The notes: generated by a model not told the origin, from the letters alone. A stretch of 62,733 nucleotides of DNA from Anaerolineae bacterium (GCA_030425205.1 JAUIAP010000038.1:1-62733); one strand, 5' to 3'; counted from the stretch's first letter, positions 18,387 through 27,208 are shown. Numbers and translations are program-made.

Positions 18387-18392
18387 TATAAT
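18387..18392 (+). promoter_or_regulatory. -10 box (TATAAT) 7 nt before the gene at 18400
   Basis: A consensus TATAAT with a 7-nt gap to the ATG at 18400 and no Shine-Dalgarno. TTGTCA lies upstream but at 24 bp, too far for a normal -35. Confidence 0.5.
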
Positions 18393-18399
18393 CCTTCAG

Positions 18400-18750
18400 A
18401 TGCAACGTTTGGCAATTTGGCTCACACTATTTATCGGCTTGATAAACGGCTGGCGTACACTGGCACTCTTTCAGCAACGAGATGTTTTGCTGAGATATGA
18501 AGTCCGCTATTCGGTAACGCTGCTCATTCTGATGAGCGTGATTTGGACAATTCTTTTTTTATCGTTGGGGGTTATCGGATGGCGCAATTCACGCGCCGTT
18601 TGGCTCCCGATCCCGCTCGCTTTTCTCGTGTATACACTTTACAATGTTTGGCTCCCAACGCCTACCTCGCCTTTCCTCTATTGGCATCTTTTTTTGCTCA
18701 TTTTCACAGGATTAACGCTGCGTTTTGGGAGGCGTAGGCGGGTGGAATGA
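18400..18750 (+). CDS. hypothetical four-helix membrane protein
   Basis: A 116-residue protein with about four hydrophobic segments and a basic C-terminus (RFGRRRRVE). I do not recognise the family. It is divergent from the CBM9-like gene with only 36 bp between the starts, and its start lies 7 nt after a consensus -10 box, supporting it as a real, leaderless gene. Overlapping open frames in the same region lack these signals. Confidence 0.65.
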   Translation: MQRLAIWLTLFIGLINGWRTLALFQQRDVLLRYEVRYSVTLLILMSVIWTILFLSLGVIGWRNSRAVWLPIPLAFLVYTLYNVWLPTPTSPFLYWHLFLLIFTGLTLRFGRRRRVE

Positions 18751-18810
18751 AACGGGAAAGACACGCATCAGGCGCAAGCGATCAGCACGCTATGCTTGCA
18801 GAAAGTCACC

Positions 18811-19056
18811 ATGAATGAACGACCAGTTGACCAACGCGGGATATTGCAAGAAGAGGTTTTTGACTACCAAATCACGAAGGCAAATTTGGTATTGCTCTAC
18901 CATCGCAATAAGCATATTAAGACGTTGAAGGGAAAATCGGCCGAAAAATTCCAAAAGCAGATCGCAAACGCATCCGACTTCGACGCCCAGCTGATTATGG
19001 CAAAGGCGACCGGCAACTTTAAACGTGGGAATGAACGCCCCGAAATTGCGCCTTGA
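18811..19056 (+). CDS. small conserved-looking soluble protein
   Basis: An 81-residue charged protein, counted from the second ATG at 18811; a start at 18796 adds five residues. The sequence (DYQITKANLVLLYHRNKHIKTLKGKSAEKFQ, written here only in part) looks like a beta strand pair followed by a helix and is rich in Lys. I do not recognise a named family. TCGGCCGA is read in frame as SAE. The stop codon directly abuts the first possible ATG of the permease gene, so the two are probably transcribed together. Confidence 0.6.
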   Translation: MNERPVDQRGILQEEVFDYQITKANLVLLYHRNKHIKTLKGKSAEKFQKQIANASDFDAQLIMAKATGNFKRGNERPEIAP

Positions 19057-19077
19057 ATGGTGTTACAATTCCGCCCG

Positions 19078-19932
19078 ATGTCTCAACAAACACGCATTTG
19101 GCTCATGTTAACCCCCGCATTGTTGGTGGTGGTACTGCTTTTTGGCGGCGGATTGCTGCTGGGCTTCTTGCAAAGTTTTGGCATACGCCCTGTGGTTGGC
19201 GATGCAAAATTCACGTTTGCGGCCTATCGTGCGATATTTTCTGAGGCGGCATTCGGCCGATCGCTGCTCCTAACTTTTTGGATTGGCTTCGCAAGCACCG
19301 CGATCTCGACCGTTCTAGCCATCGCGTGTGCGCTTGTTTTGCGCGACCAATTTCGCGGCAAACGCTGGGTCACATTTCTCTTTCAACTCAACATCCCAAT
19401 TCCCCATCTCGTTGGCGCAATCGGTATATTGCTCCTATTTTCGCAAAGCGGCTTTTTTGCACGCATCGGTGTTGCACTAGGCTTGATGACAGATCCGATG
19501 GAGTTTCCCGTCCTCGTGCGCGACCCCTACGGTATCGGCATCATCTTGCAATATGTCTGGAAAACAACCTGCTTCACGGGCATCATCGTTCTCGCTACAT
19601 TGCAGTCGATTGGTGCGGATTTTGAAAATGTCGCGGCGACATTAGGCGCAAATCGCTGGCAACGCTTCCGCTTTATCACACTGCCGCTGATCATGCCGGG
19701 CGTGTTGTCCGCATCGATTCTCGTCTTCGCCTTTACATTTGGTGCGTTTGATGTCCCATTTATATTGGGGCAACGCTTCCCGTCTGCGCTGCCTGTGCTG
19801 GCCTACCGTCGCTACGTCGCGGTCGATCTGACCCAACGACCCGAAGCGATGGCGATGAGCATGATTATTGCCCTGCTCATCACGCTCTTGATTTTTGTCT
19901 ATCGTCGCGTTGGAGGCGGCATCCGACGCTAA
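19078..19932 (+). CDS. ABC importer permease (PotB/CysT type)
   Basis: A 284-residue permease with six membrane segments and the EAA-like loop 'ENVAATLGANRWQRFRFITLPLIMPG', which contacts the ATPase. It fits the spermidine/putrescine, thiamine or ferric-ion importer group. The ATG at 19078 begins the usual short N-terminus; a start at 19057 is possible. TACAAT lies 8 nt before this ATG. It is the first of five genes in a row on this strand. No substrate-binding protein gene is present, so the substrate cannot be named. Confidence 0.88.
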   Translation: MSQQTRIWLMLTPALLVVVLLFGGGLLLGFLQSFGIRPVVGDAKFTFAAYRAIFSEAAFGRSLLLTFWIGFASTAISTVLAIACALVLRDQFRGKRWVTFLFQLNIPIPHLVGAIGILLLFSQSGFFARIGVALGLMTDPMEFPVLVRDPYGIGIILQYVWKTTCFTGIIVLATLQSIGADFENVAATLGANRWQRFRFITLPLIMPGVLSASILVFAFTFGAFDVPFILGQRFPSALPVLAYRRYVAVDLTQRPEAMAMSMIIALLITLLIFVYRRVGGGIRR

Positions 19933-19965
19933 CGCGCAATGCCCCCAAGAGAGGCTGCGCCACTT

Positions 19966-20625
19966 ATGCAACTATTGAATCTTATGTCACGAACTGAAAT
20001 CGAAAAACGGCTACAAGAGATCGGTCTGGTCGTCCTGCTACCCGGTGAATTGCCAGGCAATCATGTAGTCGAAATTGTTGATGCGCTGCTCGCCTCGCCC
20101 ATTGAGGCGGTGCAAATTGTGCCAAATGGCCCCAATACGATGGATACATTACAAACGTTTCGTCAGCGTGCGGGCGACAAGATGTTGGTTGGGGCAGATC
20201 GCGTTGATTCAGTCGAACAACTCCACGCTGTGATGGAAGCAGGTGCACAATTCGCCTCCTCACTGGCCGAGTTCTACATTCCATTGCTCAGTTACGCCAA
20301 GAAAAACGACTTTCTATATATTCCAACGGTCCACTCTCCCGGCCAAACGCTGCTTGCCTCTCGTGCAGGGAGCATCATCCAAAAATTGCGCGATGACATC
20401 GATGCTGAAGGACTGGAAGGGTTAATCGAACGATCTGAAATGGCGAACTTTGCGCCCTGTTTTGCCATCAATCAGATTGAAATTGACCTGATCGACGCAG
20501 CACATGAAGGTGGTGCGCAGATTGTCTGTGTGAACGATGTCTATTTGGGGGAAGAACAGTCGATGGGCGACATCATCACAAGAGCGCGGCGGGCGTGGCG
20601 CATTTGGTTGGAATTAGGAGGTTGA
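19966..20625 (+). CDS. KDPG/KHG aldolase-like protein, catalytic Lys motif not seen
   Basis: A 219-residue protein whose first half follows the Eda (KDPG aldolase) TIM-barrel pattern: RLQEIGLVVLLPG, EIVDALLASPIEAVQIV, DKMLVGADRVDSVEQLHAVMEAGAQF. The second half departs from the family, and the Schiff-base motif (normally K-F-F-P-A) is absent; the nearest stretch reads ANFAPC. It may bind a sugar acid or act in another way. The start is uncertain: 19966 has AGAGAGG 13 nt upstream, 19984 fits the family better, and the frame is open to 19939. It sits between two permease genes of one operon, which is odd. Confidence 0.7.
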   Translation: MQLLNLMSRTEIEKRLQEIGLVVLLPGELPGNHVVEIVDALLASPIEAVQIVPNGPNTMDTLQTFRQRAGDKMLVGADRVDSVEQLHAVMEAGAQFASSLAEFYIPLLSYAKKNDFLYIPTVHSPGQTLLASRAGSIIQKLRDDIDAEGLEGLIERSEMANFAPCFAINQIEIDLIDAAHEGGAQIVCVNDVYLGEEQSMGDIITRARRAWRIWLELGG

Positions 20626-20626
20626 G

Positions 20627-21004
20627 ATGCCACTATTGGTTTCGTTGCTGACAATCGGCCGATTATTTTCAAAATCACTCCGTCTTGCATGGGTTGATCC
20701 CGAACTGCGTGGACTCATTTTGCTGACGCTCTCCGATATCACGCTCGGCGCATGGTTCTATCGCTCCCGTTTTGAGCCGGGCATCGACAACTGGACGGAT
20801 GGTTTCTATTTTGCTGTCGCGACACTTTCGACCGTTGGCTATGGGGATTTTGCGCCGACAACGCCGCTATCAAAGTGGTTCACGATCTTCTTTATCCTAT
20901 CTGGGTTGGGGATATTGGGCGCATTTATCGCCGTCATTGGGGAGCATGTGCGCCAACAATCGGCCGAAAATGCGCAGCAACGTCGCGCCAAACGCAATCA
21001 ATGA
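20627..21004 (+). CDS. two-helix potassium channel
   Basis: A 125-residue protein with the KcsA-like plan: a membrane helix, a pore helix, the selectivity filter TVGYGD (69-74), and a second membrane helix, followed by a charged tail (EHVRQQSAENAQQRRAKRNQ) with an in-frame TCGGCCGA. It lacks a voltage sensor and RCK domain, so gating is unknown. It starts 1 bp after the aldolase-like stop and its own stop overlaps the next permease start (ATGA), so it is tightly coupled in an ABC importer operon. Confidence 0.92.
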   Translation: MPLLVSLLTIGRLFSKSLRLAWVDPELRGLILLTLSDITLGAWFYRSRFEPGIDNWTDGFYFAVATLSTVGYGDFAPTTPLSKWFTIFFILSGLGILGAFIAVIGEHVRQQSAENAQQRRAKRNQ

Positions 21005-21807
21005 AACGCATTCTGCGCCCGTTTGCCATTGGGCTAATCCTGTTCGCGGTCATCGCGCCATTTTTGCCGCTCCTGATGTGGTCGATCAGCTTCCGCTGGT
21101 TTTTTCCCGCCTTGCTTCCCGAACAGTTCAGTCTGCGCGCATGGCGGTATTTAGCCTCTCCCGCTTCCAATGTCATTCCTGCCTTTGGCAACAGCTTGGT
21201 CGTCGGCCTATCTGTGACAACTGTCTCGATTTTGATCGGCATACCTGCTGGTCGTGCGCTTGGCTTGTATAAATTTCGCGGCAAGTCGGTCGTTGAATTC
21301 TTGATTCTCGCCCCGACAATTGTGCCAACGTTGGCCGTTGCAATGGGCATCCATGTCGCCTTCATCCGCTACGGCCTGTCCGACACGCGATTTGGCGTCA
21401 TTCTCGTCCATCTCATCCCTGTCACGCCTTATATGGTCTTGATCATGGCGAGCACGTTCGCCAACTACAACGTCGAGTATGAAGAGCAGGCGCGCACGCT
21501 CGGCGCGTCTCCCGTCCAAGTTTTCCGCCATGTCACGCTCCCCACTATCTTTCCCGGTCTCATGGTTGCCAGCTTGTTCGCCTTCCTGATTTCGTGGAGC
21601 CAATATATTTTGACCGTCCTAATCGGTGGCGGGAACGTCATCACCTTGCCGATGCTGCTCTTCTCATTCGCCACCTCCACTGACAACGGCATTACCGCCG
21701 CCCTCAGCATCGTTTTCATCGCACCCGCTATCCTATTCCTGATCGTCACCTCTCGCTATCTGACTGGACGCAGCGCGGCATTGGGTGGTTTTGGTGGAAA
21801 GTTCTGA
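21001..21807 (+). CDS. ABC importer permease (PotC type)
   Basis: A 268-residue permease, second partner of the one at 19078. It has six membrane segments and the EAA loop 'EEQARTLGASPVQVFRHVTLPTIFPG'. I chose the ATG at 21001, which overlaps the stop of the channel gene; the longer open frame from 20875 is out-of-frame channel sequence. Its stop overlaps the ATPase start (TGATGA). Together with the ATPase it completes a PotABC or AfuABC-like importer that lacks its binding protein here. Confidence 0.92.
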   Translation: MKRILRPFAIGLILFAVIAPFLPLLMWSISFRWFFPALLPEQFSLRAWRYLASPASNVIPAFGNSLVVGLSVTTVSILIGIPAGRALGLYKFRGKSVVEFLILAPTIVPTLAVAMGIHVAFIRYGLSDTRFGVILVHLIPVTPYMVLIMASTFANYNVEYEEQARTLGASPVQVFRHVTLPTIFPGLMVASLFAFLISWSQYILTVLIGGGNVITLPMLLFSFATSTDNGITAALSIVFIAPAILFLIVTSRYLTGRSAALGGFGGKF

Positions 21808-22844
21808 TGACAAAAGTTTCGATACGCAAGCTCAACAAGGTTTATTCGGGAAATGTGGCGGCCGTGCGCGATCTCGATTTGGAGATGGCGGACGGGAAGA
21901 TCACGGCATTGCTGGGGCCGTCGGGCTGTGGGAAAACGACGACGTTAAAGATGATTGCGGGTTTGTTAGAACCGACAGCGGGAGATATTTTGTTTGATGG
22001 GGAGAGTGTCGTTACCATTTCGGCCGAAAAACGCCACGCTGTCATGGTCTTTCAAAACCACCTGCTCTTTCCACATATGAACGTCGGCGAAAATGTTGGG
22101 TTTGGCCTGCGCATGGCGGGGATGCCGAAAGCGCAGCGGCGCAAAAAGATTGCGCAAATACTCGAACTGGTACAGTTGGGTGGGTATGAGGCGCGTCGGC
22201 CGAGTCAGTTGAGCGGTGGACAGCGGCAGCGTGTCGCACTGGCGCGTGCGCTGGTGGTCGATCCGCGCGTGTTGCTGCTCGATGAGCCGCTGTCCAATCT
22301 CGATGCCCATTTGCGTGATGAGATGCGTGCGCTGATTTTGCGTGTCCAAGCCCGCACCAATGTCACAACGATTGTGGTGACACATGATCAGGAGGAGGCG
22401 GTTATCTTGGCGCATGAGGTCGCGTTGATGTTTGCAGGACAGGTGGCGCAGATTGGCGAGCCCAAGGTGTTTTATGATCGGCCGAAAACAGAAAAGGTCG
22501 CCCGCTTTTTTGGGGGGACAAATTTTATTGCGGGGAAGCTGGAAAATGAGGGGTTCTTAACCGAGATCGGCCACTTTGCGCTCGACCAGATTCGCAGTGA
22601 CATCATCCCACAAGCCCTCACCATTCGCCCTGAAAACCTCACCTTCGCCACCGATCAATCGACCAACATCATCCCCGTCACCGTCACCGACAAGCTGTTT
22701 GCCGGCACATTCACGCGCTACCAGTTCGCCGCCAAAGATGGCACACCTATTCAAATGACGACCGCCGCCAGCGATGCCGATCGTTTCAACATCGGTGAAC
22801 ACACCACACTTTATGTCGCGCCGTCAAAATGTTGGCTCGTTTAA
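21807..22844 (+). CDS. ABC importer ATPase (PotA/FbpC type)
   Basis: A 345-residue ATPase: Walker A GPSGCGKT (37-44), Q-loop VFQNHLLFPHMNV, signature LSGGQRQRVALARAL, Walker B VLLLDEPLSNLD and switch His in VVTHDQEE. The last 100 residues form a TOBE-like regulatory domain (ALTIRPENLTF...). These features place it in the polyamine, iron and sugar importer class. It starts by overlapping the permease stop and is the last gene of the operon. TCGGCCGA occurs twice in frame (SAE near 72; RP near 225). Confidence 0.95.
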   Translation: MTKVSIRKLNKVYSGNVAAVRDLDLEMADGKITALLGPSGCGKTTTLKMIAGLLEPTAGDILFDGESVVTISAEKRHAVMVFQNHLLFPHMNVGENVGFGLRMAGMPKAQRRKKIAQILELVQLGGYEARRPSQLSGGQRQRVALARALVVDPRVLLLDEPLSNLDAHLRDEMRALILRVQARTNVTTIVVTHDQEEAVILAHEVALMFAGQVAQIGEPKVFYDRPKTEKVARFFGGTNFIAGKLENEGFLTEIGHFALDQIRSDIIPQALTIRPENLTFATDQSTNIIPVTVTDKLFAGTFTRYQFAAKDGTPIQMTTAASDADRFNIGEHTTLYVAPSKCWLV

Positions 22845-22936
22845 TGAGCCGCTGTTGGCAGATTTGGGTTTCGGCCGAAATCCAGCGATAATTTCCCAGA
22901 TATAGATTAGTTAATTAGACAAATGACGTGAGGCTA

Positions 22937-22999
22937 TCAGGAATTCAGGGTATCCGGTCGGCAGAATTACAACGCATGACCGACCGCCTGAAATCCTGA
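22937..22999 (+). promoter_or_regulatory. two-part stem-loop in the argH leader
   Basis: Outer stem TCAGGAATTCAGG (22937-22949) pairs with CCTGAAATCCTGA (22987-22999), one mismatch in 13. Inner stem CGGTCGG (22955-22961) pairs with CCGACCG (22980-22986), leaving an 18-nt loop. It ends just before the argH ribosome binding site. No T-tract follows. It could be an operator dyad or a leader RNA that controls translation. Confidence 0.6.
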
Positions 23000-23020
23000 C
23001 AACCATTAAAAGGAAAAATT

Positions 23021-24391
23021 ATGCAGTTATGGGGTGGACGGTTTGCAAAATCGGCCGATCAATTACTACGACAATTTAACGACAGCATCAGCTTTGACCA
23101 GCGTATGTGGCGTGAAGACATCGACGGCAGTATTGCGTGGGCGCAAGGACTTGCCAACGCCAATGTCCTAACACAGGTTGAAGCCGATACGCTTGTCGAC
23201 GGGTTGCGTCAGGTCGCGGCAGAGTGGGAGCAAGAGAACTTTACAATTGCGGCAGGGGATGAAGACATCCACACCGCGAATGAACGACGGCTGACGGAAT
23301 TAGTTGGCTCCGTCGGTGGCAAATTGCACACAGGACGCAGCCGCAACGATCAAGTTGCGACCGACTTTCGCCTCTGGGCAAAACGTGCCATCAGTGCCGT
23401 GATCGAACAGGTAACAGAAGTGCAATCCGCTATCATCAGCAGCGCAGAACGTCATCACGACACGCCGTTGCCCGGCTATACGCACATGCAGCACGCCCAA
23501 CCCGTCACGTGGGGGCATTGGATCATGTCGCACTTTTGGCCGCTGGAACGGGATCGCCGTCGCTTGCAGGCTGCGTTTGATAGTGCCGACGAATTGCCGC
23601 TTGGCTCGGCCGCTCTGGCAGGCACAGCCTTTCCTATCGACCGCGACTTTCTAGCCACGCAGCTCGGCTTTTCGCGCATCTCTCAAAATAGCCTCGACGC
23701 AGTCAGCAACCGCGACTTTGTGGCCGACGCGCTCTATGCGTGTGCGATGGTTGGCGTGCATCTCAGTCGCCTGTCTGAACAGTTGATCATCTTCTCTTCC
23801 CAAGAGTTTGGTTTTGTACGGGTCGATGATGCCTACAGCACGGGGTCGAGCCTCATGCCCCAGAAAAAAAATCCCGACACGCTTGAACTGACACGTGGTA
23901 AGTCGGGACGCTTAATCGGATTATTGGTCGGCCTTATGGTGACGCTCAAGGGGCTGCCCTCAACCTACGATAAAGATCTCCAAGAGGATAAAGAAGGGGT
24001 GTTTAACGCCGTTGACACGCTGGCAATCGTGCTGCCTGTGATGGCGGCGGTCGTCGAAACATTGCAAATCAATGCGGATAAGATGGCTGGTCAGTTGGAG
24101 GCGGGATTGTTGGCGACCGATTTAGCCGATTACCTTGTGAAGAAGGGGTTGCCGTTCCGCGAGGCGCATCATGTTGTCGGCGCAGTCGTCCAAGCGGCTG
24201 AAGATCGCAACATCGAGATCACCGATCTTGCGCTTGCCGACTTACAGCAAATAAGCGATCTCTTCAGCGACGACGTGACCGCCGCATTTAGCGTGGCGGG
24301 ATCGCTCGCGGCACGCAACGTGGTCGGTGGCACAGCTCCGGCAGCGGTTCTACAACAGATCGAGGCTGCCCGTCGTTGCATGACGGAATAG
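23021..24391 (+). CDS. argH: argininosuccinate lyase
   Basis: A 456-residue enzyme that cleaves argininosuccinate to arginine and fumarate, the last step of arginine synthesis. The family hallmarks are all present: N-terminal LWGGRF, EDIHTANERRL, HTGRSRNDQVATD, the catalytic His in GYTHMQHAQPVTW, and the fumarase-superfamily signature GSSLMPQKKNPD with its catalytic Ser. AAAGGA precedes the ATG. It stands alone: no argG or other arg genes are nearby. A structured leader lies directly upstream. Confidence 0.98.
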   Translation: MQLWGGRFAKSADQLLRQFNDSISFDQRMWREDIDGSIAWAQGLANANVLTQVEADTLVDGLRQVAAEWEQENFTIAAGDEDIHTANERRLTELVGSVGGKLHTGRSRNDQVATDFRLWAKRAISAVIEQVTEVQSAIISSAERHHDTPLPGYTHMQHAQPVTWGHWIMSHFWPLERDRRRLQAAFDSADELPLGSAALAGTAFPIDRDFLATQLGFSRISQNSLDAVSNRDFVADALYACAMVGVHLSRLSEQLIIFSSQEFGFVRVDDAYSTGSSLMPQKKNPDTLELTRGKSGRLIGLLVGLMVTLKGLPSTYDKDLQEDKEGVFNAVDTLAIVLPVMAAVVETLQINADKMAGQLEAGLLATDLADYLVKKGLPFREAHHVVGAVVQAAEDRNIEITDLALADLQQISDLFSDDVTAAFSVAGSLAARNVVGGTAPAAVLQQIEAARRCMTE

Positions 24392-24398
24392 TATGGAT

Positions 24399-24673
24399 GT
24401 AGCCGCGATTTCCAATCGCGTTCTTGACCAGCGCAATTGGTTGAACATTCAAAAATTAATCGGGGATCGAAATCCTACGGTTAAAATAGGGCTACCGTCC
24501 CCGCTTCGCGTTCGAGGCTGTGATACAAAGTGCGTTGTCGGTATCCGACCCTTCGGATCAAACGCACTGGAAGACAACGCGCTTGAGCGTGTTTTGCGTG
24601 TCAGCCTCTGGTTTTAACCATAGGTGTAAAGATTACCCGCTTAATAACTTAAAGTTCAAGAAATCGCGGCTAC
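24399..24673. other. 275-bp nested inverted-repeat element
   Basis: The gap between argH and the nitroreductase gene is filled by nested complementary arms. They are: 14 bp perfect (24399-24412 / 24660-24673, GTAGCCGCGATTTC); 13 bp with one mismatch (24474-24486 / 24612-24624); 7 bp (24514-24520 / 24602-24608); 8 bp (24529-24536 / 24561-24568) or the competing 8 bp (24532-24539 / 24573-24580); and a 6-bp hairpin ATCCGA-CCCT-TCGGAT (24543-24558). A hairpin CGCGATT-TCC-AATCGCG sits in the left arm. No convincing coding frame is present. It could be a structured RNA or a miniature mobile element. Confidence 0.6.
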
Positions 24674-24682
24674 TGGTTCTCT

Positions 24683-25456
24683 TCAGAGATGCAGCAACCC
24701 CTGATCCTGTAGTTTCTCAATCAACATATTGCTGACTTGCACATGCAACTCTTTAGAGTATTTGAACTCTGAAGTGTAGTAGTCGGTGATTTTCGTGATG
24801 CCGGCAGCGGCAAGCCGTTCGCGGACCGCTTCGTTGGCGTTGTAGCGCGCCCACGCATTTTGCTCACGTTCGGCGTGGGTTGCCAAAATTTCAGCGTCGC
24901 TGAGGCGTTTATACTTTTCTTGATGGACAACGAGATCGAGCGGCAGGCGGTCGCGTACACCGGGCGCTTCAGCTGGATAACCCATCACGATGCTGGTGAC
25001 GGGAAAGGTGTATTGGGGTAGGTCGAGGAGTTCGATCAGTTTATCGGCCGAAAACCAAGTCGTCCCCATATAACAAATACCTAAGCCGACCGATTCAGCC
25101 GCCAAACAGATCGTTTGTGCCGCAATCGTTGCATCCATTGCGCCGACCAAAAAGCCAAGCAGGTCATCGAAGCTCTGTTTCGAGCCATGAACGCGCACCC
25201 ATTCGCGCATCCGAAACAGATCAGCGCAAAAAGTCAGTACGACGGGGGCTTCCAAGACCATATTTTGATAGGAGTGGGCTTCGTATAGCCGTTGCTTTTG
25301 TGCGGGATCACGTGTGACAATGACCGACCACGTCTGCATGTTGCCCGAACTGGAGCTGCGTAGCCCCGTCGTGAGTAGCTCATTGAGCAAGGTGTCATCG
25401 ATCTCTTGGTCTTTATAGGCGCGAATTGAGCGATGCGAGTTAGCGAGATTAAACAT
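24683..25456 (-). CDS. nitroreductase-family FMN oxidoreductase (NfsA-like)
   Basis: A 257-residue flavoprotein of the NfsA/FRP group. The N-terminus has the FMN-phosphate-binding pattern HRSIRAYKD, then SSSSGNMQTWSVIV, and a second flavin region at LAAESVGLGICYMG. Family members reduce quinones, nitroaromatics or flavins with NAD(P)H. It begins 9 bp after the menD stop with AGAGGA as ribosome binding site, so it belongs to the men transcript; a role in quinone redox chemistry is an inference from that position. Confidence 0.9.
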   Translation of the reverse strand: MFNLANSHRSIRAYKDQEIDDTLLNELLTTGLRSSSSGNMQTWSVIVTRDPAQKQRLYEAHSYQNMVLEAPVVLTFCADLFRMREWVRVHGSKQSFDDLLGFLVGAMDATIAAQTICLAAESVGLGICYMGTTWFSADKLIELLDLPQYTFPVTSIVMGYPAEAPGVRDRLPLDLVVHQEKYKRLSDAEILATHAEREQNAWARYNANEAVRERLAAAGITKITDYYTSEFKYSKELHVQVSNMLIEKLQDQGLLHL

Positions 25457-25465
25457 GTTCCTCTT

Positions 25466-27208
25466 TTATGTCAACTCACGCACGGCGGCATAAATGGCCG
25501 TGTGCGCGGCATGGTTTGCGACGCGATCGGTTTTCACCTCGATTAAGGTGTGCGTCTGTGTTGTATGCGCCGCATGATAGGCGGCGCGAAAGTCATCCAT
25601 TGTCTGGGGATTCAAGTAGGCAATGCCGAACATTGCAGCGGCATGTTCAAAACTAAACGTGTGAGGCGTGCCAAAATTTGGCTCAAAAATATCCTCATGT
25701 TGACGAATGGGCAGCATGTGAAAGATACCGCCGCCGCTGTTATTGATGACGATGATGGTCAGCGGTTGGGAAATATAACGCAAGAGGGTGAGCGAGTTCA
25801 AGTCGTGGAGGAGCGTTAAATCGCCAAGTAGCAACGTAATCTGCCGATCTAGCCCCACGGCAAACCCCGTCGCCGTTGCCAGATTCCCATCGATCCCGCT
25901 CGCCCCCCGATTGGCCGCCACAGGAACCCGCGCCCCATCCGCGACCGCAAACATATCGACATCTCGAATCGGCATCGAGTTGCCGATGAAGAGGGCGGAT
26001 GTAGGGGGAATTTCGGCCGAAACAATGCGTGCAACTTCGATCTCCCCGAGCTGAGATGATGATGCCCCAATCACCGCGTCCACTTTCTCGCTCAAACGTG
26101 CCCACGCATTGACTTGCGATACCTCTTGTACGGTAGGGGAGTGCGCGTTGAATGCCGCAACGGTGTCTCCCAAGAATCCAACCAAATCCACATCTAAGCG
26201 CAACGTCACCGTATGCGCGGGGTCGTGCCGTGCCGATGAATCCTTGACCAAAATATGGCGTTTCGGCCGAATCTTTTCGGTGTAGTCCAAGATGCGCTTG
26301 CTAACCATCTGCCCGCCAATGTGCAGGATGGTATCTGGCGGCTCGGGTAGGTCATTGCGCATCAGAGCCAAATCGAAATAGGGAACGATATTTTTGTCGG
26401 CAATGCCCAAGCGCAGCCCACTCGTAATGTCGGCAAAAGTCGGCCAGCCAAGCGTGTCACTCAGTCGCAAAACGGCCTGCCGCTCCTGCTCACTTTTCAA
26501 CTGCCCAATGGAGATGATCCCGCGTTCAGTTTGTTCAATCGCCTCTATAATTGCCTTGACGCTGCTAAACTTGGCGTTTTTCGTGTAGCGAGTATATGAT
26601 TTTGGCGATTTTGCATAGTCTGGCAACTGTTGGGTGAAAAAATCTTGTAGCGCAAGCTCGTTTTCACGCGCAGGTTCGAGCGGCTTGCGGAACATGCAGT
26701 TGATATGCACAGGGCCGGCCGACTCAGTTGTGCGGTAGATAGCTTGGTCGATTGTGGTGAGAATCGTTTGCGGAGAGATGGCGGTTGTGGGAGCGGGTAG
26801 ATCAAAGAAGTAGCGCACATATCGGCCGAAAATCCCCGCCTGGACAATCGTCTGGTTTGCCATCGTGTCACGCAATTCTGGCGGGCGATCTGTCCCCAAA
26901 ATCAGCATGGGAACTTGATCGACATCCGCTTCAATCACGGCGGGAAAGTAGTTGGCAACGGCTGTTCCAGATGTGCAGATCAACGCGGCTGGGCGACCCG
27001 TCGCACGACCATAGCCCAACGCATGAAACGCCGCGCCACGCTCATCATAGCAGATGATCGTCCGCGCCTTTGGATTGCGTGCCGCCGCAACGGTCAATGG
27101 CGTTGAGCGCGACCCGGGCGAAATACAAAAGTAGTCAATCCCACAGCGCACGCACTCTTCGATAATCAAAGAACCCCAAAGCGATGTTATATTTGAAAAG
27201 TTGAGCAT
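25466..27208 (-). CDS. menD: SEPHCHC synthase MenD
   Basis: A 580-residue thiamin-diphosphate enzyme that joins isochorismate and 2-oxoglutarate in menaquinone synthesis. The N-terminal domain carries the MenD pattern CISPGSRSTPLTVAA and the catalytic Glu region YDERGAAFHALGYGRATG, followed by TSGTAVANYFPAVIEA. The ThDP-binding GD...N motif is seen as LLGDLTLLHDLNSL and VINNSGGGIFHMLP near the C-terminus. It lies 23 bp downstream of menF. Menaquinone as the respiratory quinone fits the supposed lineage. Confidence 0.97.
   Translation of the reverse strand: MLNFSNITSLWGSLIIEECVRCGIDYFCISPGSRSTPLTVAAARNPKARTIICYDERGAAFHALGYGRATGRPAALICTSGTAVANYFPAVIEADVDQVPMLILGTDRPPELRDTMANQTIVQAGIFGRYVRYFFDLPAPTTAISPQTILTTIDQAIYRTTESAGPVHINCMFRKPLEPARENELALQDFFTQQLPDYAKSPKSYTRYTKNAKFSSVKAIIEAIEQTERGIISIGQLKSEQERQAVLRLSDTLGWPTFADITSGLRLGIADKNIVPYFDLALMRNDLPEPPDTILHIGGQMVSKRILDYTEKIRPKRHILVKDSSARHDPAHTVTLRLDVDLVGFLGDTVAAFNAHSPTVQEVSQVNAWARLSEKVDAVIGASSSQLGEIEVARIVSAEIPPTSALFIGNSMPIRDVDMFAVADGARVPVAANRGASGIDGNLATATGFAVGLDRQITLLLGDLTLLHDLNSLTLLRYISQPLTIIVINNSGGGIFHMLPIRQHEDIFEPNFGTPHTFSFEHAAAMFGIAYLNPQTMDDFRAAYHAAHTTQTHTLIEVKTDRVANHAAHTAIYAAVRELT

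Noticed and set aside
24461..24480. A tRNA T-arm-like sequence (GGGATCGAAATCC)
   Set aside because: No matching acceptor, D or anticodon arms could be found around it.
24393..24617. A 74-codon gene directly after argH
   Set aside because: The frame lies within the nested inverted repeats, and its composition follows the pairing arms.
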